Origin: Aquilaria yunnanensis
Taxonomy: Eukaryota; Streptophyta; Magnoliopsida; Malvales; Thymelaeaceae
Direction of reading: 5' to 3'
DNA: 64,000 nt
Assembly (NCBI GenBank): GCA_039654915.1
Contig: CM077600.1
Coordinates: 44,686,492-44,750,491 of the forward strand
The position numbers and the translations under genes are program-made. Shown piece after piece: positions 19,858 to 30,805 of this stretch. Each line of letters opens with the position of its first letter. Within the stretch, counting starts at the first letter, position 1. The notes under the pieces were generated by a model. It worked only from the letters and a program-made list of their open reading frames with translations. It was not told where the DNA came from and did not search any database.

Positions 19858-19888
19858 TCTTTCATTGTCATCAAAGAGAGTTTTGGGT

Positions 19889-20087
19889 CTGCATTATCCA
19901 GAGAGAAAAGAAAGAGAAGAAAAAAAAAATGGCACGAATGAGATGGATGCAAACTGGTACTTTATTTACAATGTGCATAAATCACAACTTTATTGGAATA
20001 AAAAGCAATAACTAAAAGGTTCACTTAAACAAAGACTACACCCTATTGATTGAACCTTTCTTTAGGAGGTTTTTACTATTAGATTAC
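19889..20087 (-). other. Candidate 199-nt intron joining gag-pro to pol in frame
   Basis: The donor is CCAAA|GTAATC at 20087, inside the last Lys codon of gag-pro, so splicing removes the TAA stop. The acceptor is a long T/C tract followed by ATGCAG|ACCC, ending at 19889. Joining gives AA+A, then CCC AAA ACT CTC, and runs open through GAAAGA into the pol ATG at 19857. A TAA lies in the same frame just before the acceptor, as expected for an intron. Unspliced RNA would yield Gag-Pro and spliced RNA Gag-Pro-Pol. Ogre elements are known to have an intron at this place. The splicing itself is inferred. Confidence 0.75.
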
Positions 20088-23000
20088 TTTGGAAAGCTTT
20101 CGATTATAACAGGCAGTTCTATCGCCTCCCAATTGTTCAGCACATCCCGTGGGCCACAAGGTTGAACAAGCTCCTCCTCTTCAGGTGAATCGCTGATGAT
20201 TGCCTGAATAGAAAGACTTTCAAAAGACTTGTTGATGTTGATAGTCAGCTTGCCTTCATTGTCATTTTTTGGAATGAGACCACCACTCACGAACGTTTCG
20301 GTGATTTCAGGGATATCCAGATTTCTTTCCTGGAGAGGATGCCCTGTTAATCGTGCAATCCTCTTTTCTCTCTTTTCAGCTATTGCCTTCATTTTATCAT
20401 GTCTTGTCGGTGTGAAGCCTAGGCCGTATTTCCCTTCATTTGTGGTGATTTTCAATGGTTCTGTGATTCCTTGTAAATCTTGTCCCAGTCCTAACCCCGG
20501 TGAGTATCCTCCTTTTATCATGAGTTTGGCAACCATGCGACTTGTTTTAGAGATGCTAGGAATGGGTTCTTCTCCATATTCGCTGACATAAGCAGCATTG
20601 ACAATCTCAAAAGACCTGAAGGAGCAATCAGGTATATTTTCATTGACTTCGACATATTGAGCATCCGCAGGTCTTGATAGCAGGATGTCTTCTTCAGCGA
20701 AGACCGTGATTATCTTTCCTTCAATAATGAATTTCATTTTTTGGTGTAATGAAGAAGGAATTGCTCCGGCCATATGGATCCATGGTCTTCCCAGCAGGCA
20801 GGTATAAGATGGACAAATATCCATGACTTGGAATGTGATGTGGAAAAGACAGGGACCAATCCCTATTGGTAGCTCTATTTCTCCAACAACATCTCTCTTC
20901 GTTCCGTCAAATGCTCGAACAACAATATGACTGTTGTTGAGGTATGATGGGTCTAAACCAATCTTATGTAAGGTTTCGAGTGGCATTACATTTAGAGCTG
21001 ACCCATTGTCGATAAGAACTCTGGCCATAATCCGATCTTTGTATTTAATCGAAATATGCAGAGCCTTAGAGTGACCCCTTCCTTCTGCTGGTATCTCATC
21101 GTCAGTGAATGTGATGAGATTTTGTGCCGTGATGTTGTTGACAAGGTGGTCAAAGTTGTTCACGGAGATATCTTGTTCAACATAAGCCTTATTCAGGACT
21201 TTGAGAAGAGCTTCTCGATGGGCATCAGAACTTAAGAGTAATGAAAGTATGGAGATCTTTGCTGGCAGACGGTTCAACTGCTCCACGATACTGTATTCAC
21301 TTTGCTTTATGAGTTTGAGAAACTCAGTAGCTTGTTCATCTGTTACTGCTCGAGGCATCTCTTGCTCTTTAGATGTGTTAATAGGTCCATTTGCTGGATC
21401 CGTAACATTCTTCTCTTGTTGGAGCTTGTTCATTTGCTCGGGAGAATAACACCGACCGCTTCTAGTCATGCCCCCAACTTCTAACGGAGTTGATGTGATG
21501 TTAGAAGTATAGCCATAGTTCCATGGAACAGTTTTGTCTGATTTGTACGGGAATGGCTTTGGAACTTGAATTCTTAAAGGCTTGAGAGCAGATTTTGATA
21601 TTGGAATGACTAGTGGTCTTGGCATGATATTGACTTCTTGTTCTTTAATTATCACATTCACGTCATCCTCTTTATCTGACATAAAAACGATGATTTGGGA
21701 GGAGTCCATAAGACTTTGTAGACTTTTACGGAATTCTGGGCATTCTTGGATAGAATGACTCTTACTGTTATGAAAGTTGCACCACTCCTCATCCTCGACT
21801 TCTTTATTTCCAGAAGACTTTCCTATGATAATCCCTTCTTTCACAAGGCATGAATATACATGCTTAAGAGGGGTTATGATATCATTGACTGTTTTCTTCA
21901 TCGGCCAGTATTCTTCCATCATATTGACTGGTTTGGCTTGATGAGGAGGCAATGGATTATGAGTGACGTTTGGTTCATCGGAAAAGTCCAACCACTTTGA
22001 CTCAATTAATTGTTGGACTATACGCTTCAATGCTATGCAATTTTCCAGTCCGTGGCCCACGGTACCATCATGATATGGGCAATTTATGTTAGGGTCATAC
22101 CACCTTGGATACGGGGGTTCCAATGGCCTTGTAGGGATTGGGCGAATAAGTTGACTTTCGATGAGTTTTGGATACAGCTCAGTGTAAGTCATGGGAATTG
22201 GTGCGAAGATTTCTCTTGGTCTTGGTGCAGGTACTGGAGGAGTTGGAACAGGTGGCCGTAACTGATTAGGTCTGTTGGGAGGATAATTGTTGGGTCTATT
22301 GGGAAGATAATCATTGGGCCTATTGGGAGGATAATCATTGGGCCTATTGGTAGGATAATAATTGGGCTTATTGGCAGAATAGGATAGGCGAGGTCCGGTG
22401 GCCACAGTGCCCACGAAGGGAATCCCTCTTCCTTTTCCTATTTGTTGTATTTCTTCATCTTTTCTTCTGGAAGGTCCTCCTCTTTTCATAGGATCGCTAA
22501 AGGATTCAGTAATCTTCCCAGTCCTGATACCATGCTCGATCCTTTCTCCAGACATTACTACGTCGGAGAAGTTAGTTGCCGCATTGCCAATAAGTTTGTC
22601 ATAATATGGGTATTTCAGTGTCTGGACAAATAAAGTGACCATTTCTCTTTCTGTCATGGGTGGCTGAACCTGTGCAGCTAAGTCCCTCCACCGCTGCGCA
22701 TATTCCTTGAAAGTTTCTGGCTTTTTCTTCTCCATGTTTTGGAGAGTTTGGCGATCCGGAGCCAAGTCCATAACGTGTTTATAGTTGCCGATGAAGGCCT
22801 GAGCAAGGTCATTCCAAGTTTTTATGTTCCTTGGACCTTGGCTTAGATACCACTGTAATGCTGATTTTGTGAGACTTTCCTGAAAAAGTGCGATCCACAC
22901 CTTTTCATCTTTTGTGAGTGGTTGTAGTCTCCTTAGGAACAATGTGATGTGAGTGATGGGATCACTCGTTCCATCGTATTTCACGAAATCTGGCACCTTA

Positions 23001-23395
23001 AAATCTGAAGGGATTACGACATCTGGCACTAAGCAGAGGTCATCTACCGAGAGAGATCCGAATATAGTGCCTCCTTCAATGGCTCGCAGTCGCTTTTCTA
23101 TTGTTTCGAGTTTTTGAGATTCTGCTTCTTCTTTTGGTAATGTCTTCTTCTCTTCCTGTACAGTGTCTTGTTTCAGGTGAACACTAGCAGACGGTCCTGA
23201 TTCTTGAAACAGGTTTTCTTGGACTGAGACTCGTTGCGGGGTGAATCCCGGGGGATAAGTGGGATCTTGCACTTCTTTGATGGGGACTTGAGTTGCTTTC
23301 CCTTTGATTAATTCCATCAATTGTCTCATCTGTTCTGACATACTTTCAATCTTGGACTCCATCTCCATGAGACGTCCTTCGGCTTGTTCTGCCAT
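20084..23395 (-). CDS. gag-pro: Gag-protease polyprotein with G-patch
   Basis: The protein has 1,103 residues with an ATG start. Its order is: coiled-coil start (8-35); retrotransposon gag core (about 120-290, with the WIALFQESLTKSALQWY region); an Asn-Arg-Pro repeat stretch (344-378); two zinc-knuckle-like motifs of variant type (C439-x2-H-x5-H-x4-C453 and C539-x2-H-x4-H-x4-C552); an aspartic protease with D796-N-G-S instead of the usual D-T/S-G; then a G-patch (about 951-995) with GYSPGLGLG. Gag packages the RNA and the protease cuts the polyprotein. A G-patch after the protease is known in some retroelements and retroviruses. The last codon overlaps a candidate splice donor that would join this frame to pol. 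All domains are intact. Confidence 0.95.
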   Translation of the reverse strand: MAEQAEGRLMEMESKIESMSEQMRQLMELIKGKATQVPIKEVQDPTYPPGFTPQRVSVQENLFQESGPSASVHLKQDTVQEEKKTLPKEEAESQKLETIEKRLRAIEGGTIFGSLSVDDLCLVPDVVIPSDFKVPDFVKYDGTSDPITHITLFLRRLQPLTKDEKVWIALFQESLTKSALQWYLSQGPRNIKTWNDLAQAFIGNYKHVMDLAPDRQTLQNMEKKKPETFKEYAQRWRDLAAQVQPPMTEREMVTLFVQTLKYPYYDKLIGNAATNFSDVVMSGERIEHGIRTGKITESFSDPMKRGGPSRRKDEEIQQIGKGRGIPFVGTVATGPRLSYSANKPNYYPTNRPNDYPPNRPNDYLPNRPNNYPPNRPNQLRPPVPTPPVPAPRPREIFAPIPMTYTELYPKLIESQLIRPIPTRPLEPPYPRWYDPNINCPYHDGTVGHGLENCIALKRIVQQLIESKWLDFSDEPNVTHNPLPPHQAKPVNMMEEYWPMKKTVNDIITPLKHVYSCLVKEGIIIGKSSGNKEVEDEEWCNFHNSKSHSIQECPEFRKSLQSLMDSSQIIVFMSDKEDDVNVIIKEQEVNIMPRPLVIPISKSALKPLRIQVPKPFPYKSDKTVPWNYGYTSNITSTPLEVGGMTRSGRCYSPEQMNKLQQEKNVTDPANGPINTSKEQEMPRAVTDEQATEFLKLIKQSEYSIVEQLNRLPAKISILSLLLSSDAHREALLKVLNKAYVEQDISVNNFDHLVNNITAQNLITFTDDEIPAEGRGHSKALHISIKYKDRIMARVLIDNGSALNVMPLETLHKIGLDPSYLNNSHIVVRAFDGTKRDVVGEIELPIGIGPCLFHITFQVMDICPSYTCLLGRPWIHMAGAIPSSLHQKMKFIIEGKIITVFAEEDILLSRPADAQYVEVNENIPDCSFRSFEIVNAAYVSEYGEEPIPSISKTSRMVAKLMIKGGYSPGLGLGQDLQGITEPLKITTNEGKYGLGFTPTRHDKMKAIAEKREKRIARLTGHPLQERNLDIPEITETFVSGGLIPKNDNEGKLTININKSFESLSIQAIISDSPEEEELVQPCGPRDVLNNWEAIELPVIIESFPK

Positions 23396-23583
23396 TAATC
23401 TTGTTTGGAGTCGAGTTGAATATCGGTGTTGAGGTCCAATTTTACCCTTTTAAAGGAATATTTATTTTATTAGATTCTATGTGTGTATGATTGATGTGAT
23501 GGATGCATGCATGAATATTGTAAATACTTGGTGAAAGAAGAACTATAATGGAATTTCTCAATTACATTCAGCAAAAGGTTTGT

Positions 23584-25278
23584 TTAAAAGAAACGACCCA
23601 AAGTACAATACTGCTTTCTGGCCTTAGATATGAACTCCATCATTCTTTGAACATTTACTGATGGAGTAGGACAGCTCAGTTCTTCTAACTCCTTGGCTTC
23701 TTCGCCCATTAGTTGGGCTTGTTCTGTAACTTTTCTGACTTCTACCAAAAATGTTTGCAATTGATCTTGAGAAAATCTGTATTGATCTTCCCAGTATCTG
23801 ACTCTCATCTCTTTTTGATCGGTTTCATCAACCAATTGGGAGATGACTTGTTTTTGGTATTCAACTTTCTCTTCGAGGAGTTGTGTTTTGTGACCGAGCT
23901 GTTGCATGTCAAGGAGCATCCTCTTGTTCTTCTCCTTTTCTTCCTCTAGTTCTTTCTCCAACTCTCTTTTCGCCAATTTTCTGATGACCTCTTCAGATAG
24001 AACTATTCCTTCCTTCCGGTTATTTCTCCATTCATAATAAGCAGTGGGAGAAATAATAGGCCCCGACTTCAATATGAAAATTCTTTTCCACGCAACTGAA
24101 ATACCCATTGCGAGCTTATTTGAATTTGGATCTTCGTGTGAAAATTCCAACTTACTCAGATTATGCGTCATGGGTATAAATTGCATAGACCCAAATTGTT
24201 TTCGTACTTGAGCTGGGGCATAACTTGTTCCTCCCCATATACCTAAGAGAGGAACCCACGGGCAATTGCCGCAACGGTAGACAACGCGGGTGGAGGTAGA
24301 CCAGGGGGCTCTCCATTCAATTTGGAATTCGGTGATGTTCTTGAAATAATCAACCCATGCTTCCTTGCTGTCGTGATGAATGGTTTCACTTTTCAAAAAG
24401 GCTTCGATTGGGATGAAGTCCTTTGGAAAGCGATTTCCAAAATGTTGCTTCTCACAAGGAAGGTGGCTTTTGATCCAAATGTTGAGGAGATGTGAACATC
24501 CTATGAATTTGCCCCCTCTTTGGCGACAAAAGTTTAATGCCCTGATAGTTTCACATAATATTACTGAGGTCGGATTTATTTGAGCATTGCAGATTTGCTC
24601 AAATAGTGTAATGATGTCTCCTTCAATGAATCCGACGATTCTTGGGAAGACTACCAGGCCATATATCGCCAAGGCGAAAAGCTTGCGTCGTTGATTTTTC
24701 TGAGGGAGAACGTGACTTAATTGTTTTAAGTCGATCCAACTGATAAATTTTCGAGATCCTTTTGTTGCAAACTTGGTTTGAAGACTGGAAGCTGGCATAT
24801 CCAATAATTTTGCTAGGGCTCGATGAGGCTCCGTTCTTCTATCATGTTGATAAGTCTCGATTGGATAGTCGGAGGACCAACCCAAGAGGCTGTTGTATTC
24901 TTCAATGGTTGGAACAAGATCCATCTTATCGAAAGAAAAGCATCGATAAAATGGATCCCAAAATTGTATTAGAGCCCGGACAAGTGATGCATCAACGGTA
25001 ACCTTTAGTAGGCAAGTGATGTGACCATATTTTGCCGTAAAAGCTTCCCGATCAGTAGAATTCCAACTATTCCAGACTTGCAATAATTCCGTGGTGTCGT
25101 TCTGATTTATCCGGACCGATACCTGGTCCTTAAGCTGTACGTGAGAATGGGATGTCAGAGCATCTCCGTGAAGCTTTTGAGCCGTTTCGGAATATTCCAT
25201 AGCTTCAGGCTGAGTTTCGATTACCGTGTCATTCCATGATCCAGTAACAGCCGTGGGAAGATAATCGAGAATATCCAT
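23584..25278 (-). CDS. ORF1: DUF7745-like protein with C-terminal coiled coil, upstream of gag
   Basis: The protein has 564 residues, starting at an ATG 604 nt after the PBS. Residues about 60-420 are globular and rich in Trp and aromatic residues, with phrases such as WDPFYRCFSF, PTIEEYNSLLGW and WVPLLGIWGG. These recall the plant DUF7745 / mobile-domain-like proteins encoded near retroelements. Residues about 430-545 are a charged coiled coil (ELEKELEEEKEKNK). It stops 188 nt before the gag ATG. Ogre elements are known to carry an extra ORF before gag; its function is not known. No enzymatic motif is visible. The frame is intact. The family name is from memory of similar proteins, so the domain label is less sure than the position-based label. 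Confidence 0.8.
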   Translation of the reverse strand: MDILDYLPTAVTGSWNDTVIETQPEAMEYSETAQKLHGDALTSHSHVQLKDQVSVRINQNDTTELLQVWNSWNSTDREAFTAKYGHITCLLKVTVDASLVRALIQFWDPFYRCFSFDKMDLVPTIEEYNSLLGWSSDYPIETYQHDRRTEPHRALAKLLDMPASSLQTKFATKGSRKFISWIDLKQLSHVLPQKNQRRKLFALAIYGLVVFPRIVGFIEGDIITLFEQICNAQINPTSVILCETIRALNFCRQRGGKFIGCSHLLNIWIKSHLPCEKQHFGNRFPKDFIPIEAFLKSETIHHDSKEAWVDYFKNITEFQIEWRAPWSTSTRVVYRCGNCPWVPLLGIWGGTSYAPAQVRKQFGSMQFIPMTHNLSKLEFSHEDPNSNKLAMGISVAWKRIFILKSGPIISPTAYYEWRNNRKEGIVLSEEVIRKLAKRELEKELEEEKEKNKRMLLDMQQLGHKTQLLEEKVEYQKQVISQLVDETDQKEMRVRYWEDQYRFSQDQLQTFLVEVRKVTEQAQLMGEEAKELEELSCPTPSVNVQRMMEFISKARKQYCTLGRFF

Positions 25279-25882
25279 GATAATAGTTCTTTCACCAAAT
25301 ACTTATCTTTAATGATGAAATGTATATGCCGGAAAAATAAGGAAAAATAGAGTTAGTAAAAAAAATAACACATAGGATCATACAAACATATAGATAAAAC
25401 AAAACCTATGGAAATGGGAACCGAGGTATGGGAAATTCTTAATGGCTGGTTCTAAGGTGGAGTAAGGAATTCTACATGCAGAAGGTGGTTTATCAAAAAG
25501 GCAAGGGATAGTTCCCGAATCCCGTCACTGAATCATAGTGACGGCCCGATTCCTTACCCTCTAGGGTTTATGTAAGGAATGGATTAATTCGAGTCGTAGC
25601 TTTTCGTGGGCCCATGCAGAGACTAACCGTCTCAGAAGGCAATACACTACTTTGCTACTTTGAAACCGGTGAAGGCTTGGAGACCGTGGCCTCACAAGGA
25701 CAGCAACACCAATTCCGCTTAGAAAGAATCGTGTTTGATTTAAGGAAGCTCGGGTATAGAGCTTCATTTTGTGAATGCATTATGCATGTTTACTTAAGTA
25801 AATATAATATATAAATCCACATAATAGTAAAGCAAAGTAAATAAAAACAAATCAACTTTAGGCTCGACTCACTAACGTCGAC
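25279..25882 (-). other. Untranslated leader between PBS and ORF1
   Basis: About 600 nt contain only short frames. No protein similarity is seen. It presumably holds packaging and dimerisation signals of the genomic RNA, but none can be assigned from sequence. Confidence 0.5.
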
Positions 25883-25902
25883 TCCCCAGTGGAGTCGCCA
25901 AG
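25883..25902 (-). other. Primer binding site
   Basis: Directly after the 5' LTR end the minus strand reads GCTTGGCGACTCCACTGGGG. A TGGCGACTC-type PBS next to the LTR is typical of Tat/Ogre elements, where a tRNA-Arg primer has been reported. I have not matched it to a specific tRNA. Confidence 0.7.
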
Positions 25903-26499
25903 CTGTGGCAACGTCGGGTTTTCGGGAGTCGCCACCAATCGGTTTTCGCTCAGGTCGATTGGATACCTTAAAATATGGTCTGCGAGAGTTCGGGGATCGG
26001 GAGTACGGTTACGCTAAAACAATATTGTTATAGCGCCCAAAATTGGCACCTTAGTTGATTTTAATTTTGTTTTACTTTGCTTAAAAAAAATTCAGTTAAT
26101 TTTCAAACTAGAAATTTTAACTGAATTAGTTGAATGCGGATTTTTGGAAATTAATTTGTATAGAATTTTATACTTCCGAACCATGGACTCTGCCGAGTCA
26201 TTTGGACACGGAAGATTTTGATTCCGAACCATGGACTCTGCCGAGTCATTTGGACACGGAATTTGGTGAAATTTTAAACAATTTTATCCATATTGTAAAA
26301 ATATGGATTTTTATCTGTTTATTTAATTTGTTTATTTTAAAAAGTTTGATATTTTCCAAACCGTAGATCCTACCGGATCATCCGGATATGGAAATTGATT
26401 TATCGTAATTATTTAATTCTTATTATTATGAAATTAATTTTTAAATGGTAATTCTTTTTGTTTATGAATGATTTTTAATACTAACTAAAAAATTTATCT

Positions 26500-26895
26500 T
26501 TATATTTTTTACTTCTTTTTTACTTTCTTTCTTTTTCTTCTTTTTTTACTTATTTTTACTTCTTTTTTTTAATTTCTTTTAATTTCTTTTCTTTTCTTTC
26601 TTTTTTATTCTTTTCTTTCTTTCTTTGCTTTTTCTTTTTCTTTCTTTTATCTTTCTTTTCTTTTTCTTATATTTCCTTTTTTTCTTTATCTTATCTTTCT
26701 TTTATTTTTCTTTCTTATCTTTCTTTTATTTTTCTTGTCTTTTCTTTCTTTCTTTTCTTATCTTATCTTTTCTTTTATATTTTTTTTATCTTCCTTTTCT
26801 TTCTTATCTTTCTTTTATTTTTGTTTCTTATCTTTCTTTTATTTTTCTTATCTTTCTTTTTTTTCTTGTTTACTTTTTTTGTTTTTCTTGTTTAA
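26500..26895 (-). repeat. Long homopurine tract (transcript strand) in the 5' LTR
   Basis: For about 400 bp the + strand is almost only C and T (CTTTT-type units), so the transcript strand is A/G-rich. The same tract lies at 5321-5716 in the 3' LTR. Open frames through it give only Phe/Ser/Leu low-complexity protein and are not genes. Confidence 0.8.
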
Positions 26896-29335
26896 TGAAA
26901 GATATTTATTATTTTAAAGGATTACTCAATTTATAAAAGAATTAAAAAAAATAATAATTAATTTTTATTTAATAAGAAGTTAATTTAAAAGAATTAAAGA
27001 GTTTAAAAATAAAAATTTTGATCATGGTACGGGGCGTTGTTACTCAGCCAGACCCTCTTCACCAGGTGAAGCAGCTCAAAAGCGGGCACGAGACAGTTTC
27101 CAGCCAATATACCATGAACTAAAAATTTTTATTTTTTTTTATTATTTTTTATTATTTTTTTAATTATTTTTTTATTATTTTTTTTATTAAGAGAACCAAA
27201 AATTTTAAACAAAAGAAGAAAAGTTTTGATATTTATTTAATTTATTTTGGAATAAAAGATTATTTAACCGAAAACTTATATGTATTTTAAAACAAAAGTC
27301 TTGATATTTTTATTTTTATATTCTTCTTTGTTTGATGAAAGATTTTTTTTTTTTTAATTTTAATTTATATTTCTGAAAATATATCTAATCAATAAGTCAA
27401 AAATATTTAAGAGAAAATTCAATTATTTTTGTTTTATTTTGTATTATTTTGAAATTATTTGATTAAGATTTTTATAAAGGAAACAAAAAGTTATATCTTT
27501 TAATAAGTAAAATATTACTGAATAAAATATTAACCCAAAATTTTTATTCTTTTCATTCTTTTTATTAATAAAGAAAACTAAAAAATTATATTTTAAAATA
27601 AATAAATAAAATATTATTGAAAAATATTAACTCAAAATTTACTCTTTTTATTCTTTTTATTAATAAAGAAAACTAAAAAAAAGTTATATTTTAAAAGAAA
27701 TAAATAAAATATTACTGAAAAATATTAACCCAAAATTTACTCTTTTTATTCTTTTTAATAAAGAAAACTAAAAAAAGTTATATTTTATTCTTTTAATAAA
27801 TAATTAATATATTGCTGGATAAAGAGATAAGTAAAAATATTAGTCCAAAGTTTTTATTTCTTAATAATAAAGGAAAATTTATTAATATATTTTATTTAAA
27901 AAAAATATTTCCAAGCCATGGATCCTGGCGGATCATTTGGTCATGGAGTTTAATTTTTATTTTAATTATTTAATTAATTATTAATTAAATCATAATTTTA
28001 TTGGATTTTATTATTGTTTTATTAAACTTTAATTATTATTACTTTTAAAGATATATTTAAAAAGAAATGATTTGTATTTTTGGAATTATTTAATTATATT
28101 TATTTAATAATTATAGTAAAGGAATAAAAGATTAACTTTTTGTTTTTTTTTTTTGAAGAAATAATAAAAAAAAACATGTGTTTCAAAATAATAAAAGATA
28201 GTTGGCTTTTAAGAATGATTTTTATTTGCCTTAAAAATAAATAGAATAAATTTAATTATTCACATAAAAGAATCTTCTTTTAGTTAGTTATTATTTTTTT
28301 ATTATAATTAAAAAGTGAAATAAATTTAACCACCTAAAAAAAAGGACAATTAATAATAATAAAGTGGGGCTTTTTGGCCATCCACTTTAATAACGCAATA
28401 ATAATAACAACAATAATAAAAATTAGCAAAGTTAATAAAGTTTAGTTGTTAGTAACAATAATAATAAAAGTTAGTAATGTTAGTTGAGTTAATTGTTAAC
28501 AATAATAACAACAATAATAATAAAAGTTAGCAAAGTTAGTAAGTTAGTTGTTAGTAGCAATAAAAATAAAAGTTAGTAATGTTAGTTGAGTTAATTGTTA
28601 ACAATAATAACAACAATAATAATAAAAGTTAGCAAAGTTAGTAAGTTAGTGAGTTAATAATAGTAACAACAATAATAATAAAGGTTAGTAATAATAACAA
28701 CAATAAATAATGAATATATGAACAAAAAGTTAGTAAAGCTTTCTGCAGAGACAAATGAAAAGGTTAGTAACCAAATTGAAAGAAAATAAAAAGATGAAGG
28801 ATGAAAACAGAGTTTTACCCTAACAATTAGAATTTTGAATTTCCTGAAACGGGGACGACGAGGACGCGGGGGGGGTGAAACGGCTATGCGACGGTGGACG
28901 GGGCTGGGCACGACGGCGTGCAGGGGAGCAGGGGTGAGGCGCGACGGCGTGGGGGCCTTCCGGCGTGACGGCGAGGAGCGGCGGCGGTGACGCGTGCGAC
29001 GGAACGGGAGGGGCAAGGCGGGAGTGAAAAAGGGGCTGGACGGCGGCGTGCGGCGGTGGCAGGAGGGGACGGGACGAAGGCGTGCGGCGGTGGCAGGAGG
29101 TGACGGCAGACTGGTGCGATGGCAACGGGATGGGGTGGCGGCAGCAAACAGCGAAGGAGAGAGAGAGAGCGGAAATAGGAAGAAGATGGCTAAAACCTAA
29201 GAAAAAGAAATTTTGGGACTTTCTGGGTATAGGGAGGAGAGGCTAGGGATAAGGCTGAGATTTTCTCTTTTTCTAAAACGGAGCTCTAATCTTTCTCTCT
29301 ATTTTTTTTCTGTGTTCAGCACAAAATTTGGGGGG

Positions 29336-29344
29336 CTATTTATA
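29336..29344 (-). promoter_or_regulatory. TATA box of the 5' LTR promoter
   Basis: The minus strand reads TATAAATAG inside CCTCTATAAATAGCC, a strong plant TATA box, about 520 bp into the LTR. The same site lies in the 3' LTR at about 8158-8166. The predicted start of the genomic RNA is 25-35 nt downstream, near 29305. Confidence 0.75.
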
Positions 29345-29867
29345 GAGGAAGTTTAGCTGAACTGTTGATGGATAAATTAATAAAAAAATCCAAACTTATC
29401 TCTTAAATTGGTAAAATGACAGTTTTAGTCCTTTACGTCTCTCAGCCTCTGGATAAGTTCCTGAAGCTTCTGATTTTGACAATTTTGTCGTTTTCTGTCA
29501 ATTTGAGCCAAAAACGTCGGCAGGCTCAAAATTTTATGTGACAAACTGCCAAATGCTCCTGGAACTTTCAGAATTTGTCAATTTTGCCTGAAACTTCTTA
29601 ATTTTGTCATTTTTACCTCAAACTTTTAAATTTTGTCATTTTTATGGAGTTTTCTTTTTTTTCTTTCAAACATACATATATACACACATATATCAAATCT
29701 TCACAAAACAAAACAAAAAAAAAATATATATATATATATATATTTTAAACTAATTAAAAAAATTTAGTAATAATAATGACAATAATAATAATAATACATT
29801 TTTTTATTTAAATTTTTTTTTTTTAAATTATTTTAATGGCCGGACGAAATTGGGTGTCAACACCATT

Positions 29868-30805
29868 GATTTGAACACGAGAGATAAATGCAATTATGGG
29901 GTTAACTTGAGAGAGGTATGTGTAAATAATCTTTGATATTTGGAATGGGGATAGCTCTATTCACTGCCTGATTATTATTAAATTCATACCACCCAACTCG
30001 TCCGCTGGCTTAATAAAATATCAAGCGCTAGTTACTAATTATACACTCGATTTATTTCTCGTTTTTTTTTTTAACCAGCAAGTAAAGCTTGTAGCATGAA
30101 TTTATTCTTAAAAACAATATCCTATATATGTTAAACATTAATCGCCTCCTCCAGGCTTTATCAAGCACCATATTATTCTCCTTTTTGTTGTTTGGACTTT
30201 GGATAAATATTCATTCAATTGAACACACACAAAACAGTTGCATAATTAACTCCGTTTATCATTTGTTATTAAATTGCTAACAGTGTTTTGCACTGTAAAT
30301 TAAGATTAAAGAGAGAGTCCGTCCTCATCCGCGAACATTGGAGCATTCAAGTGCCTCGCCGGCTTCATAAAATTCCTTACGTAATCCACGTGAAGTGGGA
30401 CTGGTCATCCACTAATCCTGGGACAATAACTGGTCATCCACCAATCCTGGGACAATAACCAAACAATCACGTTAAGAAATGTGGGTATTGGTCCGGGTCA
30501 ACCCGGTCTAATTTGGGCCCATATAAAATTAGCCCAATTTCTCATTTAAACGGGCTACATGTGGGTCTAACTTTGAAGCAACCCAGCAACCCACTTTTGA
30601 ATAGGAGAAGAGGGAGACCATGACAGCCCACACCCGGATATATTATACATGGGCCATGATCCGACCTAAATTGTTCCGCCCAAGCCTGGCATGGGCCAAA
30701 TCCGCCCTTTACCTGCTTCTACACTTGAGAACATTCTATTCACCCTATATGGGAACATTTTCTATTATTAGTATTAAAGTTTTTGAATAATTTATTAATA
30801 ATAAA
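29868..30805. other. Intergenic DNA with a short tandem duplication
   Basis: No gene is seen. About 30402-30457 is a 28-bp unit 'ctggtcatccactaatcctg' plus 'ggacaata' present twice in tandem. 30490-30720 is rich in 'gggccc/cccgg' phrases and may be an old transposon piece, but I find no ends. Confidence 0.4.

Larger units (their letters stand above)
4725..29862 (-). mobile_element. Complete, very young Tat/Ogre-type Ty3/gypsy LTR retrotransposon with accessory gene cassette
   Basis: The element is 25,138 bp. It is bounded by TG...CA LTRs (4725-8680 and 25904-29862) and a perfect 5-bp duplication, CCATT, at 4720-4724 and 29863-29867. It reads on the minus strand in this order: 5' LTR, PBS, ORF1, gag-protease, intron, pol with two RNase H domains and integrase, four tandem Cys4 genes, a LOG-type gene, tandem repeats, polypurine tract, 3' LTR. 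Large LTRs, an ORF before gag, an intron between protease and RT, a second RNase H and a repeat-rich 3' region are known traits of Ogre/Tat elements. The Cys4 and LOG genes are not part of the usual set. All main ORFs are open, so the copy may be autonomous. Confidence 0.97.
25904..29862 (-). repeat. 5' LTR of the retrotransposon (promoter copy)
   Basis: This LTR is 3,959 bp. On the minus strand U3 starts at 29862. A TATA box at 29336-29344 puts the transcription start near 29305, leaving a U3 of about 0.55 kb and an R-U5 of about 3.4 kb. The near identity with the 3' LTR shows recent insertion, because both LTRs are identical at integration. The open frames in its GC-rich island begin at TTG or GTG codons only, so the leader is probably non-coding. 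Confidence 0.96.
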
